DNA of 64,000 nucleotides, from the NCBI GenBank assembly GCA_963925035.1, contig CAWUSK010000006.1:54229-118228 (forward strand). Reading direction: 5' to 3'. How positions within the stretch are numbered: the stretch's first letter is position 1; every line of letters begins with the position of its first letter. Positions 45,878-54,940 of the stretch are shown here, piece after piece. The translations under genes and the position numbers were made by a program. This DNA is from UBA4466 sp963925035 (GTDB taxonomy: Bacteria > Bacteroidota > Bacteroidia > Flavobacteriales_D > Crocinitomicaceae). The notes beneath the pieces are model-generated. The model made no database searches, was not told where the DNA came from, and saw nothing but the letters and a program-made list of their open reading frames with translations.

Positions 45878-46305
45878 TAAAAAATCAATTCTTTAGGAAA
45901 CTCTTGAGCGGCAATATAAATACCAGGAACAGGATTAGACATAGGCTCTAACTCTTTCAAAGTAATTTTAATAATGTATGTATTTTCTGTTTTCAGAACT
46001 TCCACATTATCCAAAATGCTTTCTGAACAACCGATAAATGTAGATTGGGTTTCGCTCGATGTGATTTCCAAAATCCTCATTTTAGCAATATCGAAATGAA
46101 AAGGATCACCATTTGGCATCTCTCCTTGAATCGGATAAATGGAGTTTTCATGTTCAATCACATCATCCACTTCATTCGTTAACGCTAATTCATCTTCCCA
46201 TTCGTGTTTAGGATTCATTTCTGATTCTTCACCGTTGTAATGCGCTTCAGCATGTTCAACAGAAAAATGTTCGTTCATTAGATAAAAGTGTATTCTACAT
46301 TTCAT
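45877..46305 (-). CDS. Small acidic protein of unknown function
   Basis: 142 residues, no signal or membrane segment, rich in Glu. Segments such as HYNGEESEMNPKHEWEDELA and MRILEITSSETQSTFIGCSE are not recognised. The C-terminal half alternates beta-strands (YIIKITLKELE, PGIYIAAQEFPKELIF). It is the first gene of the unit with the ABC ATPase and YihY, overlapping the ATPase start by one base, so it is probably translated as part of that unit. Confidence 0.6.
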   Translation of the reverse strand: MKCRIHFYLMNEHFSVEHAEAHYNGEESEMNPKHEWEDELALTNEVDDVIEHENSIYPIQGEMPNGDPFHFDIAKMRILEITSSETQSTFIGCSESILDNVEVLKTENTYIIKITLKELEPMSNPVPGIYIAAQEFPKELIF

Positions 46306-46420
46306 AGTGCTCTATTATAAGACAAAAGTACCAACTTTCTTTAGATTAATCGCTTGTTTGTCATCATTCCTACTTCGATTTACCTACATTTGTCCGTCAA
46401 TATTTACAACGAAATTAATA

Positions 46421-47749
46421 ATGTTAGATCTTCGGTATCGCTCCATATTAGCCATGGCTATTCCTTTGATGGGTTCTACGTTTATTCAATCCGTTGTATT
46501 AATTACTGATTCTGCTTTTTTAAGTCGTTACGATACAATTGCTTTTGATGCAGCCGGAAATGGTGGATTAGTTTACATTACCTTATTCATGGCGATTGTA
46601 GGAATGAGTGACGGTGCACAAATACTCATGGCACGAAGAATTGGTCAAAAAAAAGAGCATTTACTGGCTCGTATTTTTGGAACAACCTTGTTCACCAACT
46701 TTTTATTGGTTCTCGTTTTATTCTCATTGATAAAATTTATTTTACCAGATTTCATTGAAGGTTATGCGCATCACGAAGCTGTTGCGCAAGGACAAATCGA
46801 TTACATCAACATTCGTGGTTACGGGCTTTTCTTTGCAATGGTATCACTTTCCATTAATGCTTACTTTATGGCAATGGGAAAAACGTCAATTGTGTTCCTC
46901 AGTGCGATTGTCACAGCCTGTTCAAACATCTTTCTGGATTATTCTCTAATATTTGGTCATTTTGGAATGTCAGAAATGGGATTAGAAGGAGCTGCTATTG
47001 CTTCTACATTATCTGATGGACTTGGAATGGTCTTTTTGATTGTTGCCTTAAGTAATAGTAAATCTCGAAAAGAGCATAAGTTATTCGCTCAATTAAGGTA
47101 CAATACAAAATCGTTTAAAGAATTATTAAAGCTTGGAACACCAATTTTATTACAAGGAATAGTAGCATTGAGCACTTGGACAGTATTTTTCGCATGGATT
47201 GAGCAAATGGGAACGCATGAATTAACAATCTCACAAAACATTAGATCGCTATATTTTATTGCATTCATTCCAATTTTTGCTTTTGGTGCAACGACTAAAA
47301 CATATATCAGTCAATTGATCGGGAGTAAGCAGTTTGACGAAATACCAAAAGCCATTCGCCGGATTCAGCTTATGACGATTGTATTTTTGTTTATCTTTTT
47401 TCACGGCGCATTGTTTTATCCTGAACAACTCATAAGAATGATAAATCCTGAAGAAGCGTTTTTAGCAGAAAGTGCTAGTATTCTTCGATATGTTGGTGGT
47501 TCCATTTTCCTATTCGGTTTTTGCAGTGTTTACTTTCATACAATTAACGGAAGTGGTAATACGCACTATACATTTTACGTTGAATTGATTTCTGTATTCG
47601 CCTATATTCTGTTTGCTTATTTATTTATTAAAGTCTATCACTGGGATTTGTATTGGGTTTGGACGGTAGAATATATATACTTTAGTGTAATGGGACTTTT
47701 CTCATTCGGTTATCTCAAATTATTTAATTGGCAGAAAAAACAAATTTAA
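46421..47749 (+). CDS. MATE family multidrug/toxin efflux transporter
   Basis: 442 residues from ATG 46421 (MLDLRYRSILAMAIPLMGST). The frame opens at 46307, but a -7-like TACATTTG (46385-46392) lies in that stretch, so the later start is preferred. Twelve predicted membrane helices form two MATE repeats (about 10-215 and 240-440), with PLMGSTFIQSVVLITDSAFL and LGTPILLQGIVALSTWTVFF. It exports organic cations in exchange for Na+ or H+. It is two bases upstream of fmt. Confidence 0.88.
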   Translation: MLDLRYRSILAMAIPLMGSTFIQSVVLITDSAFLSRYDTIAFDAAGNGGLVYITLFMAIVGMSDGAQILMARRIGQKKEHLLARIFGTTLFTNFLLVLVLFSLIKFILPDFIEGYAHHEAVAQGQIDYINIRGYGLFFAMVSLSINAYFMAMGKTSIVFLSAIVTACSNIFLDYSLIFGHFGMSEMGLEGAAIASTLSDGLGMVFLIVALSNSKSRKEHKLFAQLRYNTKSFKELLKLGTPILLQGIVALSTWTVFFAWIEQMGTHELTISQNIRSLYFIAFIPIFAFGATTKTYISQLIGSKQFDEIPKAIRRIQLMTIVFLFIFFHGALFYPEQLIRMINPEEAFLAESASILRYVGGSIFLFGFCSVYFHTINGSGNTHYTFYVELISVFAYILFAYLFIKVYHWDLYWVWTVEYIYFSVMGLFSFGYLKLFNWQKKQI

Positions 47750-47751
47750 CC

Positions 47752-48705
47752 ATGAAGGATTTCAGTATAATATTTATGGGAACTCCAGAGTTCGCAGTTG
47801 AAATAGTTAAAAAACTTCATCAGGAAGGAATTACAATCAAAGCTGTTGTAACTGCTCCTGATAAACCCGCTGGACGTGGACAAAAGATTCACCAAAGTGC
47901 TGTAAAGGAATATGCCGTTGACAACAACCTTGTTGTCCTTCAACCTACCAATTTGAAAGACGAAGGATTTATTGCTCAAATGAAGGATTTGAATGCCGAC
48001 CTTTTCGTTGTTGTCGCATTTAGAATGTTACCTGAAGTAATATGGAACATGCCGAGATGCGGTACAATTAACCTTCACGCTTCTCTTCTTCCAAATTATA
48101 GAGGAGCTGCTCCTATCAATTGGGCCTTAATAAATGGAGAAACGGAAACAGGTGTAACAACTTTCTTTATTGAAAAGGAAATAGACACTGGAAAAATCAT
48201 AGAGCAGTCTAAAGTAACAATTGGAGAGAACGAAGACATAGGTACTTTATACGAACGCTTAATGATGCTAGGAGCAGAAGTAATACTTTCTACCGTAAAT
48301 AAAATAGAACAAGGAAATGTAACAGCGATATCACAAAACGATTTTGATTTATCCATTACTAAACCAGCACCAAAGATTTTTAAACCCGATTGTAAAATCA
48401 ACTTTAACAATTCTGTTCAAGAAGTACACAACTTTTGCAGAGGGCTTTCTCCCTATCCGACCGCTTGGTGTCAATTGACAAACACGCTAAAAAAAGAAAC
48501 TAAAACATATAAGATCTTCACAACGAAAAAAACAGAAATTAAATCTTCAGGAATTGGATTAGGATCAAATGAAGACGGTATACTAATTCCTTGTGGTGAT
48601 TTCTATTTATCCGTCGGCGAAATTCAATCAGAAGGAAAACGAAAAATGAATTTCAAAGATTTTTTAGCAGGAAATTCAGTCACAGAACTAGTAATTAAGG
48701 ATTAA
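47752..48705 (+). CDS. fmt: Methionyl-tRNA formyltransferase
   Basis: 317 residues from ATG 47752; the frame opens at a TTG 24 bases earlier inside the MATE gene. The N-terminal formyltransferase domain holds the catalytic N107, H109 and D145 (INLHASLLPNYRGAAPINW; EKEIDTGKII). The C-terminal OB-like domain starts about residue 205 (FCRGLSPYPTAWC). It adds formyl groups to initiator Met-tRNA. It lies two bases after the MATE gene. Confidence 0.95.
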   Translation: MKDFSIIFMGTPEFAVEIVKKLHQEGITIKAVVTAPDKPAGRGQKIHQSAVKEYAVDNNLVVLQPTNLKDEGFIAQMKDLNADLFVVVAFRMLPEVIWNMPRCGTINLHASLLPNYRGAAPINWALINGETETGVTTFFIEKEIDTGKIIEQSKVTIGENEDIGTLYERLMMLGAEVILSTVNKIEQGNVTAISQNDFDLSITKPAPKIFKPDCKINFNNSVQEVHNFCRGLSPYPTAWCQLTNTLKKETKTYKIFTTKKTEIKSSGIGLGSNEDGILIPCGDFYLSVGEIQSEGKRKMNFKDFLAGNSVTELVIKD

Positions 48706-48834
48706 TACAAATCAAGTCACCATATTCTTGAAGTTACTATCCGCAAAGAAGCCTATAAATCAGTCCATTTTAGCCCTTGTTATCAACAAAATGACACATT
48801 TATCCACAAAATCGGGCTTTTTTTGTAGGAAACA

Positions 48835-48865
48835 CTTGCACAGCAAGGATATTACAATATATTTG
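48835..48865 (+). promoter_or_regulatory. Promoter of the HU gene
   Basis: CTTG (48835-48838), 19 bases, then TATATTTG (48858-48865). A perfect -7 and three of four -33 bases at ideal spacing. The leader is about 30 bases. Confidence 0.7.
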
Positions 48866-48903
48866 TTTCAATAATTTTTTTACAAACTTAAAAAAACCAA
48901 ACT

Positions 48904-49176
48904 ATGAACAAAGCAGAATTAATTGATGCAATGGCATCTAATGCTGGATTGTCGAAAGCAGATGCTAAAAGAGCATTAGAGGGATTTGTTGATGCGACTA
49001 CTGTTGCATTGAAAAAAGGAGATCGTATTTCTTTAGTAGGATTTGGATCATTCTCTGTTTCTAACCGTGCTGCTAGAACAGGTCGTAACCCTCAAACTGG
49101 AAAAGAAATCAAAATCGCTGCTAAAAACGTTGTACGTTTCAAAGCTGGATCTGATCTTTCTTCTAAAGTGAACTAA
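48904..49176 (+). CDS. hup: HU-family DNA-binding protein
   Basis: 90 residues, standard length. MNKAELIDAMASNAGLSKAD at the N-terminus, then the HU/IHF signature in the DNA-binding arm (GFGSFSVSNRAARTGRNPQT, GKEIKIAAKNVVRFKAG). HU bends and compacts DNA. It has its own promoter and terminator, so it is a single transcription unit. Confidence 0.96.
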   Translation: MNKAELIDAMASNAGLSKADAKRALEGFVDATTVALKKGDRISLVGFGSFSVSNRAARTGRNPQTGKEIKIAAKNVVRFKAGSDLSSKVN

Positions 49177-49194
49177 GAAGACCTTAGAGTTTTT

Positions 49195-49223
49195 AAAAGG
49201 GAATCGAGAGGTTCCCTTTTTTT
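49195..49223 (+). terminator. Intrinsic terminator of the HU gene
   Basis: Perfect nine-base stem (AAAAGGGAA and TTCCCTTTT), eight-base loop and a seven-base T-run, 18 bases after the stop. Confidence 0.9.
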
Positions 49224-49243
49224 ATAACTAAACATTAAACAAA

Positions 49244-49924
49244 ATGACTTTAGACGAGAAAGTCTTAGCATCATTCTACGATATTATTACCGAGAACAAG
49301 CAAGAAATGTACGACCGTATCGCATCGGAACGCACAAATCACGTAACTGTTGTGATGGAAAATATCCATAAAGAACATAATGCCTCGGCAGTTTTACGCA
49401 CGTGCGATTGTTTTGGAATTCAAACATTACACGCCATTGAAAAGAATAATACCTACGAAATTCAGCGTGATATTGCATTGGGCGCAGGAAATTGGGTTGA
49501 CTTGTACACGCACAGTGAAGGCTTAAATCCAACAACCACATGTTTGGAGGAATTAAAAACAAAAGGATATAAAATTGTTGCGACTTCTCCTCATGCAACT
49601 TTAGATATAAATGATTTAGATTTATCTCAACCCGTTGCTTTGGTTTTTGGGACAGAAAAAAAAGGCGTATCATCAACTGTAGAGGATATGGCAGATGAAC
49701 TTGTCAGCATTCCAATGTATGGATTCACTGAAAGTTTTAATATAAGTGTTTCAGCTGCAATCGCTTTAAACATTATAAGAAGAAATCTAAAACACTCTTC
49801 TATTGATTGGAAAATGTCCTATGAAGAACAAGTACAACTAAAAATTCAATGGTGTACAAAAATAATTCGTGATGGTGAAATCGTTGAGAATGAAATAAGA
49901 CGACGTCATTTTGAAAACTATTAA
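49244..49924 (+). CDS. trmH: tRNA (guanosine-2'-O)-methyltransferase, TrmH type
   Basis: 226 residues. SPOUT-fold methylase with the three family motifs: motif 1 MENIHKEHNASAVLRTCDCF (N and R for catalysis), motif 2 VALVFGTEKKGVS, and motif 3 IPMYGFTESFNISVSAAIAL. It lacks a large N-terminal extension, which together with the C-terminal tail suits TrmH (2'-O-methylation of G18 in tRNA). Another SpoU enzyme cannot be excluded. Confidence 0.88.
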   Translation: MTLDEKVLASFYDIITENKQEMYDRIASERTNHVTVVMENIHKEHNASAVLRTCDCFGIQTLHAIEKNNTYEIQRDIALGAGNWVDLYTHSEGLNPTTTCLEELKTKGYKIVATSPHATLDINDLDLSQPVALVFGTEKKGVSSTVEDMADELVSIPMYGFTESFNISVSAAIALNIIRRNLKHSSIDWKMSYEEQVQLKIQWCTKIIRDGEIVENEIRRRHFENY

Positions 49925-49971
49925 TATATTTGTAGTACCAAAATAATAACTAACAGAAAAAAAATAAAATT

Positions 49972-50304
49972 ATGGGGAGAGGAGATAAAAAAACGAAAAA
50001 AGGTAAAATTGCTCGCGGTTCTTACGGAAAAACGAGAAAACGTAAAACATCTGCCCCGATAATTGCGAGTACAAAACCAAAAAAGAAAGCGGCACCTAAA
50101 AAGGCAGAAGATGCTGAAGCAGTTGTTAAGCCAGTTGTAAAGAAAGCAGCGGCAGCTAAAAAACCAGCGGCGGAGAAAAAACCTGCAGCAGTCAAAAAAA
50201 CAGTAGCAGAGAAAAAACCTGCAGCGGCAAAAAAACCTGCGGCAGAGAAAAAGCCAGCAGCGAAAAAGGCAACTACAAAAACAACCTCGAAAAAAGAGGC
50301 TTAA
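49972..50304 (+). CDS. Ribosomal protein THX (bTHX)-like N-terminus fused to a histone-H1-like tail
   Basis: 110 residues. Residues 1-25 (MGRGDKKTKKGKIARGSYGK) match ribosomal protein THX, a very small 30S-associated protein that packs into rRNA at the top of the head. From about residue 30 to the end it is Lys/Ala/Pro-rich with PAAEKKPAA-type repeats like bacterial histone H1 homologues and Hc1. A -7-like TATATTTG is at 49925-49932. A perfect terminator follows. It could be a ribosomal protein with a basic tail, or a nucleoid protein; the N-terminus argues for the first. Confidence 0.75.
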   Translation: MGRGDKKTKKGKIARGSYGKTRKRKTSAPIIASTKPKKKAAPKKAEDAEAVVKPVVKKAAAAKKPAAEKKPAAVKKTVAEKKPAAAKKPAAEKKPAAKKATTKTTSKKEA

Positions 50305-50312
50305 AATAGTTC

Positions 50313-50338
50313 GGCTGTCAATATTGACAGCCTTTTTT
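50313..50338 (+). terminator. Intrinsic terminator of the THX-like gene
   Basis: Perfect eight-base stem (GGCTGTCA and TGACAGCC), four-base loop ATAT, then six T. It begins nine bases after the stop. Confidence 0.92.
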
Positions 50339-50374
50339 ATAACATATTATTTATCAACTCATTTCTGAATTATT

Positions 50375-51442
50375 ATGAAACACAATTTTGGAGCTGGACC
50401 ATGTATCTTACCACAAGAAGTATTTAAACAAGCTGCAGACGCAGTGCTTGATTTTAATGGATTATCAATTTTAGAAGTATCTCATAGAAGCGGTGACTTC
50501 GTTAAAGTAATGGATGAAGCTCAAGAGCTTGTTAAAAAAGCTTTAAACGTTCCTGCAGGTTATTCTGTAGCGTTCTTACAAGGTGGAGCAAGTTTAGGTT
50601 TTACTATTACAGCATTGAACATGATGCGCGATACTAAAAAAGCAGGTTATATCAATACTGGAACTTGGGCAAAGGGAGCAATCAAGGAAGCAAAAGCTGT
50701 TGGCGTTGATGCCAATGTATTTGCATCTTCTGAAGATAAAAACTTTAGCTACATTCCAAAAGGAGATACAGTTCCAAGCGATGTGGATTATATTCATTAT
50801 ACATCGAACAATACAATCGTTGGTACGCAATTCAAATCTATTGTTGATACGAATCGTCCATTGGTTTGTGATATGTCATCCGATATTTTCTCTCAAGTGA
50901 TTGATGTTTCAAAATTTGACATTATTTATGCTGGAGCACAAAAAAATCTTGGACCAGCTGGTGCAACATTGTACATCGTGAAAGATGAGATTTTAGGAAA
51001 ATCAACGTCTCCTTTTATGCCTTCATATTTGAATTTAAAAAATCACGTAGAAAAGGAATCAATGCTAAATACACCTCCAGTATTTTCTGTTTTCACTGCA
51101 ATGCTAAACTTGCGTAACTTAATGGCTAACGGTGGCGTTTCAGCAGCTGAGGCGAAAAACATTGCGAAAGCAGAATTGTTGTATAATGAAATAGATAGCA
51201 ATCCACTTTTTACTGCTGCTGTTGCAACTGAAGATCGTTCTTTAATGAATGCTACTTTCCTGCTTAACAAAGAAGAGTTAAAAGAAGAGTTTGATAAAAT
51301 GTGGAACGATGCTGGAGTTGTTGGAATCAAAGGTCACCGTTCAGTTGGTGGATACCGAGCTTCAATGTACAATGCTTTAAAAATCGATAGCGTAAAAGTA
51401 TTGGTTGACACAATGAATGAATTTACACGTACAAAAGGATAA
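50375..51442 (+). CDS. serC: 3-phosphoserine/phosphohydroxythreonine aminotransferase
   Basis: 355 residues. Class V PLP aminotransferase: N-terminal MKHNFGAGPCILPQEVF, substrate-binding SHRSGDF, phosphate-binding LQGGASLGF, and the PLP lysine in IYAGAQKNLGPAGATLYIV. HRSVGGYRASMYNAL is near the C-terminus. It converts phosphohydroxypyruvate to phosphoserine. serA starts two bases after its stop; the two form the serine pathway operon. Confidence 0.96.
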   Translation: MKHNFGAGPCILPQEVFKQAADAVLDFNGLSILEVSHRSGDFVKVMDEAQELVKKALNVPAGYSVAFLQGGASLGFTITALNMMRDTKKAGYINTGTWAKGAIKEAKAVGVDANVFASSEDKNFSYIPKGDTVPSDVDYIHYTSNNTIVGTQFKSIVDTNRPLVCDMSSDIFSQVIDVSKFDIIYAGAQKNLGPAGATLYIVKDEILGKSTSPFMPSYLNLKNHVEKESMLNTPPVFSVFTAMLNLRNLMANGGVSAAEAKNIAKAELLYNEIDSNPLFTAAVATEDRSLMNATFLLNKEELKEEFDKMWNDAGVVGIKGHRSVGGYRASMYNALKIDSVKVLVDTMNEFTRTKG

Positions 51443-51444
51443 AA

Positions 51445-52401
51445 ATGAAAGTATTAGCTAATGATGGAATTTCAGCTTCTGGAATTTCAGCTTTAAAAAA
51501 CGCAGGGTATACAGTTATTACTGATAACGTAAAACAAGAAGATCTAATTGATTATATCAATAAGGAGGATATTGGAGTTTTATTGGTAAGAAGTGCAACA
51601 ACTGCTCGCCAAGATATGATTGATGCTTGTCCTGGTTTAAAATTACTTGGTCGTGGTGGCGTTGGAATGGATAATATTGATGTTCAATACGCACGTGACA
51701 ATGGAAGAACAGTCGTGAATACTCCTGCAGCCTCTTCTCAATCTGTTGCCGAATTGGTAATGGGACATTTGTTTGCGATTTCTCGTTTCTTGAATGATTC
51801 GTATAAAAACATGGAGTCTGGTGATTTTAGTACGCTAAAAAAGAAATACGGAAAAGGTGTTGAACTAAAAGGTAAAAATTTGACAATTGTTGGATTTGGA
51901 CGTATTGGTCAAAGCTTAGCAGAATATGCAATTGGCTGTGGAATGAATGTTACAGCGGTTGATACAACGACTGAACCACGCTCTATTTCAATTCAACTTG
52001 GAAATGGACTTTCTGCAAATACAACGATTACACCAATCCCTTCTTTGGAAGAAGGAATTAAAAATGCTGATTATATTTCATTGCATATTCCTAAACAAAC
52101 TGACGGCTCCGCTGTTATTACTAAAAAGGAATTTGCGATGATGAAAGACGGAGTTCGCATCGCAAATGCTGCACGTGGTGGAGTTATCAATGAAGACGAT
52201 TTACTGGAATCATTGAATTCGAATAAAGTTGCTGGAATAGCATTGGATGTTTTTGAAAACGAACCAAATCCAAGAAAAGACTTATTAAATCACCCGAAAA
52301 TTGCGTGTACTCCACATATTGGAGCTGCAACGGGAGAAGCACAAGACCGAATTGGAACAGAGTTAGCATCTTTGATTATCGAGAAATTCGGAACGTTTTA
52401 A
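51445..52401 (+). CDS. serA: D-3-phosphoglycerate dehydrogenase, short form
   Basis: 318 residues, without the C-terminal ACT (serine-sensing) domain. NAD-binding motif VGFGRIGQSLAEYA; catalytic residues in ARGGVINEDDLLES (Arg), ALDVFENEP (Glu) and CTPHIGAATGEAQ (His). It catalyses the first step of serine synthesis. The missing ACT domain suggests no direct feedback by serine. It lies between serC and the DUF1015 gene in a conserved Bacteroidota order. Confidence 0.93.
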   Translation: MKVLANDGISASGISALKNAGYTVITDNVKQEDLIDYINKEDIGVLLVRSATTARQDMIDACPGLKLLGRGGVGMDNIDVQYARDNGRTVVNTPAASSQSVAELVMGHLFAISRFLNDSYKNMESGDFSTLKKKYGKGVELKGKNLTIVGFGRIGQSLAEYAIGCGMNVTAVDTTTEPRSISIQLGNGLSANTTITPIPSLEEGIKNADYISLHIPKQTDGSAVITKKEFAMMKDGVRIANAARGGVINEDDLLESLNSNKVAGIALDVFENEPNPRKDLLNHPKIACTPHIGAATGEAQDRIGTELASLIIEKFGTF

Positions 52402-52415
52402 GTTCTAAAAAATAA

Positions 52416-53651
52416 ATGGCTAAAATTCATCCGTTTAAAGCGATTCGTCCAACGCGCGATAAAGTGCACTTGGTCGCTACACGTCCGTATTATACGTACA
52501 AGAAGAAAGTGTTACACGCCAAATTGGAGGATAATCCTTTTACATTCTTGCACATTATAAACCCTGAATTTGGTAGTTTAATTACGACAGAGCCGAATTC
52601 GGTAGAACGTTTTGCGCTTGTGGAGGAATCGTTTAACTTTTTTAGAGAAAATGGCGTTTTAATACAGGAAAAAGTTCCATCGATTTATATTTACCGCCAA
52701 ACAGCAGGAAATAACGAGTACATCGGGATTATTGCTGGAGCGAGCATCGAAGAATACGAAAATGATAGCATAAAGAAACATGAAGCAACGATTACAAGTC
52801 GTGAAAAAATGTTTACCGATTACTTAAACGTTGTTGGTTTTAATGCAGAACCAGTGCTTCTCTCCTATTCCGGTCTAAAAGAAATTGATGACTTTATTGA
52901 ACAAAAATCGTGCGAACGTGCTGAATATGAATTCTCCACAACAGATTTAAAAAAACATGAACTTTGGGTGTTATCTCCAGAAGAAACAACTAAAATTCAA
53001 GAAGATTTCGATGCGCTTGATGCTGTATACATTGCAGACGGTCATCATCGTTCTGCTTCCTCTGTTGGATTAAAAAAATACCGCACTGAAAATAATTTAC
53101 CTCAATTCCCAAATGAAGATTTCTTTTTAGCCTTTTTCATCAATGAAAAAAAAGTAAATATCCTTGAGTTCAATCGATTAGCGAAAACTTTAAATAATCA
53201 TACTGAAGAAGAGATTGTCACTTCTTTAAAACCGCTTTTTGAAGTTTCTTCGCTTCCATCTGCTCAAAAACCTTCACAAGCGCATGAAATAACAATGTGC
53301 ATTGAAGGAAACTGGTATTTATTAAAGTGTAAAGCTGAAATTATCGATGAAAATCACCCAGTAAAATGCTTGGATGCTGAGATTCTAACACAATTTGTGC
53401 TGGATCCAATATTAGGGATTTGTGATTTAAAAACGGACGATAGAATTGAATTTGCGAGCGGAGAATATCCTTTGGCTAAATTCGAAAAGAAAATTACGCA
53501 AGGCGATTTTAAAATTGGCTTTGTGCTGCATCCTCTTTCTATCGATGAAGTAAAACGAGTTGCAAACAATCAAATGATTATGCCACCTAAATCGACTTGG
53601 GTTGAACCTAAATTGAGAAGTGGTTTAACAATTTACCCTATCAACGAATGA
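52416..53651 (+). CDS. DUF1015 family protein
   Basis: 411 residues, normal for DUF1015. Conserved stretches include MAKIHPFKAIRPTRDKVHLV, IYIYRQTAGNNEYIGIIAGA, the motif YIADGHHRSASSVGLKKY, and GEYPLAKFEKKITQG near the end. DUF1015 resembles ParB/HTH-like kinase proteins that phosphorylate free serine (SerK), and its place directly after serC and serA supports a serine-linked role. This is an inference. It overlaps yggS by four bases. Confidence 0.88.
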   Translation: MAKIHPFKAIRPTRDKVHLVATRPYYTYKKKVLHAKLEDNPFTFLHIINPEFGSLITTEPNSVERFALVEESFNFFRENGVLIQEKVPSIYIYRQTAGNNEYIGIIAGASIEEYENDSIKKHEATITSREKMFTDYLNVVGFNAEPVLLSYSGLKEIDDFIEQKSCERAEYEFSTTDLKKHELWVLSPEETTKIQEDFDALDAVYIADGHHRSASSVGLKKYRTENNLPQFPNEDFFLAFFINEKKVNILEFNRLAKTLNNHTEEEIVTSLKPLFEVSSLPSAQKPSQAHEITMCIEGNWYLLKCKAEIIDENHPVKCLDAEILTQFVLDPILGICDLKTDDRIEFASGEYPLAKFEKKITQGDFKIGFVLHPLSIDEVKRVANNQMIMPPKSTWVEPKLRSGLTIYPINE

Positions 53652-54307
53652 TTTCCGAAAATTTAAAAGAAATACAATCAACAATTCCTGACGACGTAAC
53701 TTTGGTTGCTGTTTCAAAAACAAAACCTTCAAGTGCAGTTTTAGAAGCATATGAATGTGGACAACGCATTTTCGGTGAAAACAAAGTTCAGGAATTAGTA
53801 GATAAAGCTGAAGAACTTCCAAAAGACATTGAATGGCACATGATTGGTCATTTACAAAGCAATAAAGTAAAATACATTGCGCCATTTGTGTCAATGATTC
53901 ACTCTGTAGACGGAATGAAATTATTGAGTGAAATCAATAAACAAGGCAAGAAAAACGACCGAGTAATCAATTGTTTACTTCAATTTCACATTGCGCAAGA
54001 AGAAACGAAGTTTGGTTTGTCGTTTGAAGAAGCTCAGGACCTATTGACCTCTGATGAATTTATTAGAATGGAAAATATTTCAATCGTTGGTGTGATGGGA
54101 ATGGCAACATTTACCGAGAATGAAGATCAATTGAGACACGAATTCACGACACTTGAAAATTACTTTCATGTTTTAAAAAGTCATTTCTTTAAGTTTAACC
54201 CAGCTTTTCAGCACATTTCTATGGGAATGAGTGGCGATTATCAAATTGCAATTGAAGAAGGAAGTAACATGGTGCGTGTTGGAAGCTCAATCTTTGGTTC
54301 ACGATGA
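53648..54307 (+). CDS. PLP homeostasis protein (YggS/PROSC family)
   Basis: 219 residues. Alanine-racemase-like TIM-barrel fold with PLP-binding K24 (VAVSKTKPSSAV), FGENKVQELVDKAEEL, EWHMIGHLQSNKVKYI, and the C-terminal MGMSGDYQIAIEEGSNMVRVG, which holds the PLP-phosphate binding loop. It controls free PLP level. It is sandwiched by four-base overlaps with the DUF1015 and DUF1684 genes. Confidence 0.93.
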   Translation: MISENLKEIQSTIPDDVTLVAVSKTKPSSAVLEAYECGQRIFGENKVQELVDKAEELPKDIEWHMIGHLQSNKVKYIAPFVSMIHSVDGMKLLSEINKQGKKNDRVINCLLQFHIAQEETKFGLSFEEAQDLLTSDEFIRMENISIVGVMGMATFTENEDQLRHEFTTLENYFHVLKSHFFKFNPAFQHISMGMSGDYQIAIEEGSNMVRVGSSIFGSR

Positions 54308-54897
54308 AAAATCTAACAATCCTCTTCTTATTCTTCTGTTCTTTTTCGTTTGGACAATTGATGCCCTCGGAAATTGAAACGAAACGCAAAGAGCACATCA
54401 AAGAGTTAAGCGATACTTCCAAAGGAATTCTGAACAGTGAAGAAGTTGAACACTTAGGAGAAATAGCATATTTTGATTACGATGAAAACTACCTAATTAC
54501 TGGAACTTTCACCAAAAGCATCGGGAAAAAATTCAAAATGCCCACATCGACTGAGCGAACGCCAATTTATCGTCGCTACGGTTATGTTGATTTTATATAC
54601 AAAAGCGATACAGTGCGCTTAGAGGTCTATCAAAACATTGCTTTACGAAAGCAAGAAGAATACAAAAACTACCTTTTTATCCCATTCAAGGATGCGACAT
54701 CAGCAAAGGAAACATACGGTGGCGGGCGATACATCGATCTACAAATTCCAAATAACGCCAAAATGATTCTTGATTTTAATACAGCGTACAATCCTTATTG
54801 TGCTTATTCTTACCGTTATTCATGTCCTATACCTCCAAAAGTAAATCACATAATAATTGAGATTAATGCAGGAGAAAAAACACCAACAGGACAGTGA
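54304..54897 (+). CDS. DUF1684 family exported protein
   Basis: 197 residues with a signal peptide (MKNLTILFLFFCSFSFGQ). DUF1684-type segments are RYGYVDFIYKSDTVRLEVYQ, YKNYLFIPFKDATSAKETYG, GGGRYIDLQIPNN, and DFNTAYNPYCAYSYRYSCPI with the terminal Cys-containing PIPP motif. The family has no assigned function. It is the last gene of the serC-serA run. Confidence 0.85.
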   Translation: MKNLTILFLFFCSFSFGQLMPSEIETKRKEHIKELSDTSKGILNSEEVEHLGEIAYFDYDENYLITGTFTKSIGKKFKMPTSTERTPIYRRYGYVDFIYKSDTVRLEVYQNIALRKQEEYKNYLFIPFKDATSAKETYGGGRYIDLQIPNNAKMILDFNTAYNPYCAYSYRYSCPIPPKVNHIIIEINAGEKTPTGQ

Positions 54898-54940
54898 TTA
54901 CTTCATTTTTTCGTTTATATTTGGTAAAAGCAATTCGTTT

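Noticed and set aside
49287..49676. 129-codon minus-strand ORF inside trmH
   Set aside because: It lies wholly antisense within a conserved methylase gene and shows no recognisable protein features.
50090..50300. Internal repetition of the THX-like gene as a tandem DNA repeat or CRISPR-like array
   Set aside because: The periodicity comes from Lys/Ala/Pro codons of a coding region with a clear start and terminator. Repeat units vary and there are no spacers.
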